A stretch of 64,000 nucleotides of DNA. Source: Fremontodendron californicum. Taxonomy: Eukaryota; Streptophyta; Magnoliopsida; Malvales; Malvaceae. Under the pieces are notes generated by a model, which did no database searches, was not told the DNA's origin, and was given only the letters and a program-made list of their open reading frames with translations. The position numbers and the translations under genes are program-made. The DNA lies in NCBI GenBank assembly GCA_030761205.1, contig JAULJL010000048.1, positions 1,488,001-1,552,000 on the forward strand, read 5' to 3'. Of the stretch, positions 34,757 to 44,295 are shown piece by piece. Numbering within the stretch: position 1 is the first letter of the stretch; every line of letters starts with the position of its first letter.

Positions 34757-35176
34757 GCAAAAAAAAGAACCAACCAAACAAATAATTGAACTAGTAATAC
34801 AATAAAAATCAACTGATAATTATCCAAAAAAAATTAAGCACATAAAAATTGGGTAACAAAGTAAAAGTTAAGCTTCAACAATCAGAGAAGCCTACATTGA
34901 TTCATGAAGGTAACGAGAGAAAATTAATTGGGCAGATTAAAAAATCTTTTTTGTTTTGTTTTTGATGAATACCCATCATCAGATATCACATAAAAACAAC
35001 AAAAAAATTTTAAAAATGAATTTTAACAAATACCCATAATCAGATATCACATGTTAATCGCAAAATTCTTTCTTTCTTTTTTTAAAAAAAAAAAAAAAAT
35101 CCATCAACGAAAAAAACTTTTGAAAATCGAAAGAAGATACATATATAAAGATTAAAAAGCTGAGAAAGATTACTTA
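34757..35176 (-). other. Probable 5' untranslated intron of xylose isomerase
   Basis: On the minus strand a donor (ATCT/GTAAGTAA) near 35176 and an acceptor (TTTTTTGCAG/GGTTTAG) near 34757 frame a T-rich segment. A short leader exon would then lie at about 35177-35230, with the promoter to its right. Confidence 0.55.
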
Positions 35177-35239
35177 CAGATTTTGATAAAAATAGCTAAA
35201 GCCAGGACTGAAGAAGAGTCAGCATTTCATAAGTAAGTT

Positions 35240-35569
35240 GAATTCAAAATGATTTTTTTTTGGATGAGGATAGTTACGTAACGTAAGTCACTGTGTTTTT
35301 TTGGATAAGTCTTTTAACTATATTAGTACATACATTTATAAGTAATTTTTATTTTTATACATTAATAGTAGTAATATCGGTTAACACAAACACCTCTCCA
35401 TCTAAACCCTCGTTAATTTTTCGAACTCAATTATTTAAAAATAATTGTTCAAAAATTTAAATGAATGAGAGTAAATATTTAATTATTTAATTGATTGGCG
35501 ACTTAAATTGACACACTATTATATGGTGAAAAATGTTAAAATAATAAATGTAGTTAAAATAATTTTAGG
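35240..35569. other. AT-rich 5' flank of xylose isomerase
   Basis: About 330 bp between the predicted leader exon and the LTR relic. No gene was seen. It contains GTTACGTAACG, a palindromic ACGT core of the type bound by bZIP factors, at about 35273-35283. Confidence 0.4.
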
Positions 35570-35835
35570 GATTCTGATTTGATTTTGATTATGATTCAGA
35601 TTGCGATTTCAATATTATTGTAATTATTACTATGATGATTCTTTCCTTTATAAATAGGACACTCCTGTATAGATTTTTATGCAATTCAATAATATCAACA
35701 ATGTAACCTTTTGGGTCTATTCCCGTGAATGTAGGACACTATGACTGAACCACGTATTCCTTTGTGTTATTGTAATCTTACTTTCTCTCTTCTTCTTTTT
35801 TTCTAAGAGCTAAGGTTTGTTATGATCTTTTGTCT
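35570..35835 (+). mobile_element. LTR-end relic, copia-like
   Basis: TATAAATAGG near 35650 is followed by an AATAATATCAACAATG region, GGTCTATTCCCGTGAATGTAGGACA, a CTGAACCACGTATTCC phrase and a CT-rich end. This layout is typical of the R-U5 part of a plant copia LTR. No coding remnant adjoins it. Confidence 0.45.
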
Positions 35836-35837
35836 GT

Positions 35838-36130
35838 GTTCTCTTGCTGCATGTTCGCCACGTTTCTTGTTGCGTGTTCCGCCACGTCAAATTTTTCTGC
35901 TGCGTGTTCACCCACTTTTTTATCTGTGTTTCTCTGCTGCATGTTCTGTCACGTCTTCCTGTACCTGCTGCGTGTTACGCCATGTTTTTTTGTTCATTCT
36001 GCATGTTACGTCACGTTATATTTTCTTGCAACGTGTTACGTCACGTTTTCCTGCAACGTGTTACGCCACGTTTTATTTATCTGCTGCGTGTTACGCCACG
36101 CTAAGATTTTCCTGCAACGTGTTACGTTTT
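35838..36130. repeat. Minisatellite with core GCTGCGTGTTACGCCACGTT
   Basis: About ten units of 25-36 bp built on (C/G)CTGC(A/G)TGTTACG(C/T)CACGTTTT, with variable T-rich spacers. Later units change GCTGCG to GCAACG. Overlapping + strand ORFs rich in Cys/Phe are by-products of the repeats. Confidence 0.85.
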
Positions 36131-36459
36131 ATTTACAAGATGATATTTTTATTAAAAAAAATTATAATTTGATAGAAATTACTATTTAAAAATAAGTAAT
36201 TTTTTAAAAATGATAGTTATTTTAAAAAAAATAAATAAATGAGTAAGTAATTTTTTTAAATACAATAACATATATAAAACAAAAGAATTTAATTTATAAA
36301 TTAAAGACATAAATATTCTCTATTTAAAATTATTATTATTTTATTTTAATCTTTTTTGATAATTTTTATAATTGAATTAATATCACTAATCAAAAATCAA
36401 ACTTAATTACATACTTTAATAATAGTATAGATTTAATTTGTACTTATATGACCTTAAAA
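36131..36459. other. AT-rich intergenic DNA
   Basis: Nothing recognisable; poly-A and poly-T runs up to the MULE target duplication at 36451. Confidence 0.6.
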
Positions 36460-36790
36460 GGCAAATTTATTTGAATATTGCTAAAAAAATTCAAATTACG
36501 ATTTTTTAAAATTATATACCAAAATAGTTCAATTTTTGTACAGACAAAAAAAATAACAAGGGAAGTCGTCATATGATATGGCGACTTTTCTTTATGTTAC
36601 AAAAAATAAAAAAACAAGGGAAGTCGCCATGTTATGATATGGCGACCTCTCTTTGTATTTTTTTTAAAAAATTGCTTTTTATAGTTCGGAAGTCGCCATA
36701 TGATATGACAACTTTCGAACTGTTTTTTTTTTTAATTTTAAAAATGTTACTGTTTTAAAACGGTAAAAAAAATTAAATTGTATATTTAAT
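36460..36790 (+). repeat. Left terminal inverted repeat of the MULE, with near-palindromic submotifs
   Basis: Three copies of a near-palindrome, AAGTCG(C/T)CATAT followed by GATATG(G/A)CGAC, are spaced through the arm. The mate arm carries the same motif. Each copy can pair with itself or with the other arm. Confidence 0.85.
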
Positions 36791-36879
36791 TTTACAAAAT
36801 TAAATTTTTTAAAATAAATAAAAAATAAATTTTATAAAATTAAAAAAAAAAGCATACCGTTTTTGAAATTAAATTTCGT

Positions 36880-38960
36880 GTCCGCAGAATATGATGAGGC
36901 CGGTTGACGCGTCCGCCCACATTGTCGGCTAGGTCTAGGAACTTCCATTTCGTGTGTAGGAGGGACTAGATTTGAAGTTGGTACGGGAAATGGCATACTC
37001 CTAATATCCTCAAACTCCGACGGTGGACAAACAAAAGGCCGACCTTCATTTTTATACCATCTTATGTAATCATCAGATGGGTTGAAATTATTACGAACAA
37101 TGGGTATACCTGTCGAAATTTGTTCAGAACGTAGATTCCACCACTGGATCCATTGTCGATGCTTCGTAAGCCAAAATACTTCATGACGCCTACGCATATC
37201 AATCTTGTGAACCTTATCAAGGTTCACCGGTGGTTGCGGAATTGGTTGTTGCATCCTAAATTGTCGCAACACCCTGTCAGTGTGGTGCCACTCTACATAT
37301 GCAAAGCATATCAATACTGTGTTTGCTTTCCATATATTACAATTATTGTAGGCATCCGATGGGAGACATGCCGTAATTTCATTTGAAAAATATGGCATCC
37401 ACACAAACTGCGAATAATTATTACAAATTATTAGTTTCATATGGATTAAATACAAAAAGACTTGAATGTAACAATTGAAACATTTACCTTATGATATCCT
37501 ACTTGATCTAGTCGTGATCTTATACTTGAAAGGTCGATCGGAATATCGCTACAATCTTTAGGAAGACTCCACCTGTTAAAATGCATATAAAATCTTAATA
37601 GATTTATAAAAAATACAAGTTCGTACAAAATTAATAAAATAATCAAGATTATTACCTGCTTGCAAGGGGGTATACAGGTGAAAAATTTCCGCACGGAGTA
37701 ATAAATGGCAATCGATGCCAAGCTCATGACTGCAGAAACAGTAAACATCCACCTATGTCATGGCTCTTTGGAACTGTAGCCTAGCACAGTTCTCTATACA
37801 AAAATCTCAAATACGCAGAACCGCAACTATAATTTGCTGCATGCTCTAAATCATGAAGCAATGGAAGATACATGAAATATACCTGGCTGCTCGATTTGTC
37901 GGGCATTAGTATTCCTCAAATCAAACGTAAAATATATGCTCTAGCAACATATTTTAGCTTTTCTTCACTTGCGTTTCAGGGAGATTTTGAGATGACTGCA
38001 ACCAAGTTTTTTGTCACTATTGAGCCCTTGAGACACTCTTCTAAAGATATAGCGCCCAATAAATTTTGACACTCTTCATTCCAATCTAGAAAACTTGCGC
38101 CTGTAACTGCCATACCATCCACTGGTAGTCCAAGTCAAAGCACAACATCTTCTAGAGTGATCGTTCATTCACCACACGGAAAATGAAAAGTGTGCGTCTC
38201 GGGTCTCCATCGTTCAACCAACGCACTAATTAAGGCCCTGTTTGGAATCAACAGGGCCACGTTAAAGTGCGTTGCCCCAACCGCACCAAAATACCCATCT
38301 GGCTAACAAGGCATCAGTGCGGTGAACAGTGTTTCACTGCACTGATGCCATTTTTTTTTCCACTAGAGCTTTGAGCTCCAGTGGATTAAACTTGTTTAAT
38401 ATATTTTAATTTAGTATTATACACTAAATTAATAAATATATATTTTATTATTTTATGATTAATTAAAAATAAGTAATTAAATAAATAATATTGTTATTAT
38501 CTTTTAAAAAATTATTCATTTATTTAATTTATTTTTTGACATAAGTATAATTTTAATTATTATTATTTAACATAAATATAATTTTAATATTTTATAATTA
38601 TTTATTATATATATATACATATTTTAATCTAAAACCCTTAATGGTCATTTTTTTTTTCTTACTATAATTCATCTCACTGCCACTGCTGCTTTTACATCCA
38701 AACACATATCCCACAGCTAATTTTAATCTCATCGTTATAGTACCCAATCTCACCGCTACAGTAATTAATCTCACCTCCACCGCTGTTTTTAATCTCACCG
38801 GAGCCAATCTTATCGCCCATCCAAATGGAGCCTAAGTCCGACAGAAGCATATATTGTCGAATTTGACTTACATAATAAAATCCGGCACTTTTTAAGTGGT
38901 CAATAATATATGGATGTGGATTTGCAAAAAAAAAAAATTCTCGAACGTAAGACGCGAACA
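36880..38960 (-). pseudogene. PMD gene of the serine/threonine phosphatase 7 long-form-like type, decayed
   Basis: Minus-strand pieces in order: PHPYIIDHLKSAGFYYVSQI (about 38870-38920), ALVERWRPETHTFHFPCGE and LGLPVDGMAVTGASFLDWN (about 38080-38230), SDIPIDLSSIRSRLDQ (about 37510-37560), then a C-terminal exon at about 36880-37410 with VWMPYF, VEWHHTDRVLRQFRMQQPIP and HRQWIQWWNLRSEQ. This order is that of the PMD family often annotated as phosphatase 7 long form, which has no phosphatase domain here. The THTFHFPCGE block is followed by a TGA, another in-frame stop follows, and a 599-bp MITE splits the N-terminal part. Introns are partly recognisable. Not functional. Confidence 0.8.
38234..38832. 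mobile_element. Tourist-like (PIF/Harbinger) MITE nested in the PMD gene
   Basis: It starts GGCCCTGTTTGGA and ends TCCAAATGGAGCC, terminal inverted repeats with two mismatches, and is flanked by the 3-bp duplication TAA (38231-38233 and 38833-38835). Excluding the MITE and one TAA makes the flanking PMD reading frame contiguous, which confirms the boundaries. The interior is AT-rich with CTCACCGCTACAG-like repeats. Confidence 0.9.
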
Positions 38961-39449
38961 ATATCCTGTTGATAATTAATTAAATTAAAAAATTATAAAA
39001 TCATAAAAAATTAATAATGCAACCTCTTGACAAACCTCTTGACATATAACGATAATTAATTAAATTAATAAAAAATTATTATAAAAAATTAATAAAAAAT
39101 TATAATGATAATTAACTAAATTATAAAATTATAAAAAATTTTAAAAATTTTTAAAAAAGTTTCTAACCTCTTGACATATAACTGACGATATGTGATTTTA
39201 TTGCAACCTCAATAATGATAAAGCCATTTTCAAATCAACACTAAGAGATTTTTTATGGAAGAATGAAGAATTAACACTAAGAGAGAATTTGAGATTTTTT
39301 TTGTATGAAATAAGAGGAAGAGAATTTGAGAGTTTATGTATGAAAAAATGAATTTGAGTGGATATTTATAGGATTTAAAAATGGGGTTAGTGGTGGGTGA
39401 AAATTTGAAGGCAATGGCCACTTGACCGTTGCCTTCAATTTTAATTTTA

Positions 39450-39811
39450 ATTTTAATTTTTTTTACCGTTTGAAAATGGTCAAAATTTTTAAATTAAAAA
39501 AAATAATTCGAAAGTCGCATTTAAATTTTTTTTTGAAAAAAATAGAAGGGAGATATGGAGACTTCCCTTCTATTTTTTTTTTTTTCAATTTTTTTGTATT
39601 ACATGAAGGAAAGTCGTCATATCATATGTTGATTTTTTTTTTTTCAATTTTTTTAAATTTAACTAAGGGAAGTCGCCATATCATATGGTGAGTGGTGACT
39701 TCCCTTGTTATTTTTTTTAATCCGTACAAAAATCGCTGTATTTTGATAAATAATAAAAAAATTCGATAATTTAAAAAATAATTTTTTTATCAATATTCAA
39801 ATAATTTTGCC
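39450..39811 (-). repeat. Right terminal inverted repeat of the MULE
   Basis: In complement it matches the left arm with indels, including TTTTTGTACGGA..AAAAAAAATAAC, AAGGGAAGTC and CATATGATATGGCGACTT, down to AAACGGTAAAAAAAATTAA at the inner border. Confidence 0.85.
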
Positions 39812-40160
39812 ACCTTCAAATTTCCATCACAAACTAATATATAATCATCATTTTAAATAAAATTAAATGTAAGTGCTTTACTTATATTAGCTTTTATGAC
39901 ACACGGAATGCGTGTAAAATTTTGTTTCTAATATTTAAAAAATAAAAAAATAATCGATAATGATACACATCAATAATATCAAAAACATAAAATAAAAAAT
40001 AATTTATAATAAAAATAAATTTACAATTAATATATATGATAGTAACAAATTTTAAAAATATAAACTCAATTTATTTAATAATAATAGGCGAGTTAGGAAC
40101 CACATCAAACTCAGTCGTCCCATTAGTATAGATAGCCGATTTAAATTTGTCCGTCACCCT

Positions 40161-40181
40161 AAACCCTAATCAAAACCCTAA
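40161..40181 (+). promoter_or_regulatory. Pair of telo-boxes upstream of UTP18
   Basis: Two AAACCCTAA motifs (40161-40169 and 40173-40181) lie about 120 bp before the 5' intron. Telo-boxes are established promoter elements of plant ribosomal-protein and ribosome-biogenesis genes, which fits UTP18. Confidence 0.75.
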
Positions 40182-40291
40182 TTTTAACTCAGTCCCCTCT
40201 TCTCTGCCCTGTTTTCTTTGAAGCCGCCGCTCCACTCCAGAAGAAAGAGAGACGAAGAAAGAGAATTATAGCTGAAATCTCTTCACAAAAG

Positions 40292-40409
40292 GTGAGTTTA
40301 ATTTGCTTTTATGAATGTTTTATTCTTGATTAAAATAAAATTATAGCTGTTCAGGGATAGCTTTGCAAACTTTTTTTTTTTTTCATTCATTGTTTGTTTG
40401 ATTTTTCAG
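40292..40409 (+). other. 5' untranslated intron of UTP18
   Basis: Donor AAAG/GTGAGT and acceptor TTTTTCAG/AACC enclose a T-rich 118-bp intron that ends 23 bp before the start codon. Confidence 0.8.
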
Positions 40410-40432
40410 AACCTTGAAAAGAGAAAAAGAAA

Positions 40433-42124
40433 ATGAGTTTAATATCTCAAAACCCAGTGTCTAGAAACAAAGTGAGGAAGGCTAAAAGGGATGATAATAA
40501 TGATAATGATAATGATGAGCCTTTAATTCATGAAGATGGCAAAGATATGGAGAATGGGTTGGTGGAATCTGATTCTGAAATCTCTAAGTTAAAAAAGAGA
40601 AAGAAAGAAAAGGAAAAACAGATTGAGATTGAGCAAGAGAAAGAAATGAAAAAGCTTGAAAACTTTCTTTTTGGGTCCATATATTCCCCTGTTGAATTTG
40701 GTAAAGAAGGTGGTGAGGAAAATGCTCAAGATGGTTCTGCTTTGTTCTTTTTGGACCGTTCCGCGAATAATGTGGAATTGTCTGAGGAGGAAAGTGATTA
40801 TGAAGAGAAGAATAGTGAGGAAAGGAAAGCTGTTTGGGTGGATGAGGAGGAGGAAAGAACCACAATAAACATAGCTAAGGTTAATAGGTTGAGGAAGTTG
40901 AGGAAGGAAGAGGATGAGAGTGTGATTTCTGGTTCTGAGTATATTTCTAGATTGCGGGCTCAGCATGCTAAGCTGAACCCAGGGACAGAATGGGCAGATC
41001 TAGATTCGGGGTTAAGGAACGATAGTATTTATGGCGATGAATCATCTGATGAAGAAGAGCGTGTAGTGGCGGCTCGTGATTATAGAAATGTTGAAGTTGA
41101 TGATGATATTCTTAGAACAAATGAAGATCTTGTGGTTAAGAGTGGGGTTAAATTGTTGCCAGGTCTTCTTGAGTATTCGAGACTAGTGGATGCAAATGCT
41201 GAGGAACCTTCCAATGGTCCGATAAGTTCAGTTCAATTCCATAGGAATGCTCAGTTATTACTTGCTGCTGGACTGGATCGGAGGATCAGGTTTTTCCAGA
41301 TTGATGGTAAACGGAATACCAAAATACAAAGTGTCTTTCTTGAAGATTGTCCTGTCCGAAAGGCATCTTTCACACCTGATGGTTCTCAGGTCATTATAGC
41401 AGGGAGGAGGAAGTTCTTCTACTGTTTTGATTTAGTGAAAGCAAAAGTTGATAAAATAGGGCCTTTGGTTGGTAGGGAGGAAAAAAGCTTGGAAGTTTTT
41501 GAGATTTCCCCAGATTCTAGTACGATTGCGTTTTTGGGAAATGATGGGTATATCTTGTTGGTTTCATCCAAAACAAAGGAACTGATCGGAACACTTAAGA
41601 TGAATGGAACCGCCCGTTCTCTAGCTTTTGCTGATGATGGGATGCAATTATTGAGCTCAGGTGGGGATGGACAGGTCTACCATTGGGACTTAAGAACAAG
41701 AACTTGCTTCCATAAGGCTGTTGATGAAGGCTGCATTAATGGTACAGCTCTTTGCACATCACCTAATGGAAGAATGTTTGCAGCTGGTTCAGATAGTGGG
41801 ATAGTGAACATTTACAACAGGGATGAATTTTTGGGAGGTAAAAGAAAACCGATCAAGACTATCGAGAATCTAACCACCAAAGTTGATTTTATGAAATTTA
41901 ATAGTGATGCTCAAATACTGGCTATCTGTTCTACAATGAAGAAAAACAGTTTAAAGCTGATACATGTCCCATCATTTACCGTCTACTCTAATTGGCCTCC
42001 ACTGAATAAGAACTTAAATTATCCCCGATGTTTGGATTTCAGTCCTGGTGGTGGTTTCATGGCTGCTGGAAATGCTGCTGGTAAAGTGCTATTATACAAG
42101 TTGCATCATTACAATCATGCATAG
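40433..42124 (+). CDS. UTP18: U3 small nucleolar RNA-associated protein 18, WD40 repeat protein
   Basis: A single uninterrupted frame of 563 codons. Residues 1-225 are charged and low-complexity: a Lys/Arg-rich start (KVRKAKRDDN), acidic runs (SDYEEKNSEE), an SRLRAQHAKLNPGTEWADL block typical of UTP18, and DESSDEEE. Residues about 250-563 form WD40 repeats, for example SSVQFHRNAQLLLAAGLDRR, GDGQVYHWDLRTRTCFHKAV and FAAGSDSGIVNIYNR, with a characteristic last repeat, CLDFSPGGGFMAAGNAAGKV. In the known family it is part of the UTP-B complex of the small-subunit processome in the nucleolus, needed for 18S rRNA processing. Length fits plant homologues (about 550). It is regulated by a telo-box promoter with a 5' leader intron, and is convergent with INTS9. 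Confidence 0.96.
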   Translation: MSLISQNPVSRNKVRKAKRDDNNDNDNDEPLIHEDGKDMENGLVESDSEISKLKKRKKEKEKQIEIEQEKEMKKLENFLFGSIYSPVEFGKEGGEENAQDGSALFFLDRSANNVELSEEESDYEEKNSEERKAVWVDEEEERTTINIAKVNRLRKLRKEEDESVISGSEYISRLRAQHAKLNPGTEWADLDSGLRNDSIYGDESSDEEERVVAARDYRNVEVDDDILRTNEDLVVKSGVKLLPGLLEYSRLVDANAEEPSNGPISSVQFHRNAQLLLAAGLDRRIRFFQIDGKRNTKIQSVFLEDCPVRKASFTPDGSQVIIAGRRKFFYCFDLVKAKVDKIGPLVGREEKSLEVFEISPDSSTIAFLGNDGYILLVSSKTKELIGTLKMNGTARSLAFADDGMQLLSSGGDGQVYHWDLRTRTCFHKAVDEGCINGTALCTSPNGRMFAAGSDSGIVNIYNRDEFLGGKRKPIKTIENLTTKVDFMKFNSDAQILAICSTMKKNSLKLIHVPSFTVYSNWPPLNKNLNYPRCLDFSPGGGFMAAGNAAGKVLLYKLHHYNHA

Positions 42125-44295
42125 CCAGCAGATGAACAACATTTTCTTTCTTTTTCTTTTGCCTTTAATTATATAAGCAATGATCAAAGAGCCAAAATTT
42201 TGGATACAATAGCTTCAACGTAGTTCTTATAGTGTATTTGCTCATTGGTCATTCAAGTTGTTTCTGCTTTCTGTTGTAACTTTGCTTAATGATATCTTCT
42301 TTACACTTCTCCTATGCATTATTGAATATTTGGAAACTACTTTGCTTCATCTGCCCTATAATTTGTTGAAATTATATAACTATCCTTGATAAAGATTGGC
42401 AGGACGTTCCTTATTTCTGATTAATATTCTATTGAACATAAATTATTTTAGTGAGTCATCAGGAAATGGTTCAACATTGTTTATGAATAGTGCCATGTTC
42501 TTCAACACTTTCCATATAGAAACTGTAAGTAATAAGAATTCAAAGAAAATGCTAATCTGCAGAGTCTATGGACATGATGCTTTTGTTGATCCTATGCCTT
42601 GTCTTTGTGAATTGAAACTTTGAATTCTCAGACTTTCAATTAGAAAGTCTCATCCTGGATGGATGTCAAGGCCAATTAGCAACCATGAGCTGCCATTCTA
42701 TGTTACTCGGACTTGGTTGTGAGTCTTGGACATTGATATGTGTCTGACACGAGTATGTTTGATTTATTCTAAGTTCGTTTTATGTATTTGAAGGGTCTTT
42801 GGGAGATCATATTTTCAAACTCATGTCCGAATATGCGTCGGACACGGGTATTTCAAGAAAAATGAAGAGTCGTAGCAACATAGGCTGCCAGAACTCCTGG
42901 TGTTGAACATCCTTTTAAAGCTTCCTGTTAAATCCCTGTTGAGATTCAGGTGCATTTGTAAAAACTGTTGCACTTATTTTTCAAACCCCTGATTTGATCT
43001 CCAACCTCAGAAAGAGCAACCTCAATCTCCTCCTCTTGCGTTTTGACAAGGTCCCCTTCCTTTTCCCTGCTTTCAACTGAAAAGAAAACTAAGAAACATG
43101 ATGAACATGTAGAGTTTAATCTGTTATATGACAATCGCTTTGCTTTGTTTGGAAGATGATGATATACCATTGCCCTTTGGAATCATATCCTTCCATTAGA
43201 GAAGTCAAAGCTTCTTCCTGAATCCACTATCTCACGTCCTGCTTCAGCTGACTGGATTTGATTATAAGTCTGATGATTACAAGGTTTTAGTTCATGTTTT
43301 TAACTATGTTCACAATGAAAGACTTAGGTTCAGTTTAACATTATTGTTGGCACAATTTTTAAAGTTAAAAGTTGCAGATAATTTTTTTTTGGGTTTTGCA
43401 GATAAAATAATAATTTGCGAATCCAAACTAAAAAGTCAAGAAAATAGAATTTTTGCGGTTTGAAATCTGATTTTAAGATAAAATGTATTTATTATCCTTA
43501 TATCTTAAAATTTTTATTATTTTATAAACATTTTTTTTGACATTTCAATTTTTCATAGCATTTTTTCATAACAATATCAAACACTTAAAAATTCTTAAAT
43601 CATATATATTTTTTTTCACTACACTTTTTAAATATTCTTTTTCTAATTTAAACTTTTTGCAACAGTAATATTAAACTAGCCATTCCTTATTTATTTTTTG
43701 ATCATGGAATAAGGTGGGAAGAAATATGTGGATTATTTTTTTTTCATACTTAGATTATAAGGTACAAATGTTGTTTAAATTTGGTTGCAAGAGTATATAT
43801 GCACGCGTGCATGAGTTTTTTTTTTTTCTTCAAGGTGACAATTTTTCAATAATTATTTGATATAAATGAGATTGCAGTCTAAAGATAAAAAAAGAGATTA
43901 CAGATGTTGACCTTTGAAGTTCAGACTTGTTAGATATTACTTTTTAAGAATAATTGCATAAACTAACCGAGCTAATTTCCGGATTCATTTTACTTCTATG
44001 ATTAATTCATTTCTGCTTGGGTTTCGAGACTGTTACATGTTCAAAACAAATTTGCAATCATACATATGAAAAATGAAATTTTATCCAGTTTGCTTCAACC
44101 AATGTAAAACTATGAAGTAGAAATATCAAAACAAAATTGCATCATGCATATGAAAAGTAGATTGGCAAAATTCGATATTGAATTAAAGTATAGTAGTAAA
44201 CGACAAACGACAAATTTTAATATCCACCAATAATACGGTAACAAATTTGCCTCTTAACCCTTGAATAAATGATATAAGAGAAAGAAATATTTCAT
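42125..44295. other. Convergent intergenic region between UTP18 and INTS9
   Basis: It holds the UTP18 3' end, MITE copy 5 and AT-rich DNA with long T-tracts. A minus-strand stretch near 42965-43075 (ESREKEGDLVKTQEEEIEVA, then LSEVGDQIRGLKNK) has coding-like composition and could be an exon fragment of an unidentified gene, but no start, partners or family could be recognised. Confidence 0.5.
42697..42883 (+). mobile_element. MITE family M1, copy 5, downstream of UTP18
   Basis: It runs from TCTATGTTACTCGGACT to GTAGCAACATAG, flanked by GCTGCCAT and GCTGCCAG (7 of 8). It lies about 570 bp after the UTP18 stop. Confidence 0.85.

Larger units (their letters stand above)
36460..39811 (-). mobile_element. 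Mutator-like element (MULE) carrying a plant mobile domain gene
   Basis: The ends GGCAAATTTATTTGAATATT and, in complement, GGCAAAATTATTTGAATATT begin terminal inverted repeats of about 330 bp. The element is flanked by 9-bp direct repeats ACCTTAAAA (36451-36459) and ACCTTCAAA (39812-39820), 8 of 9 identical, the Mutator signature. No transposase was seen; the cargo is a decayed PMD gene. Its right end lies about 620 bp upstream of the UTP18 start codon. A Tourist-like MITE is nested inside at 38234-38832. Confidence 0.9.

Noticed and set aside
35822..36189. Three overlapping Cys/Phe-rich ORFs
   Set aside because: All are produced by the minisatellite; three open frames at once is a repeat artefact, not a cysteine-rich peptide gene.
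40584..40966. Minus-strand ORFs opposite UTP18
   Set aside because: Shadows of the low-complexity acidic and lysine-rich part of UTP18.
42396..42623. 75-residue ORF downstream of UTP18
   Set aside because: No similarity recognised; typical chance ORF in a 3' flank.
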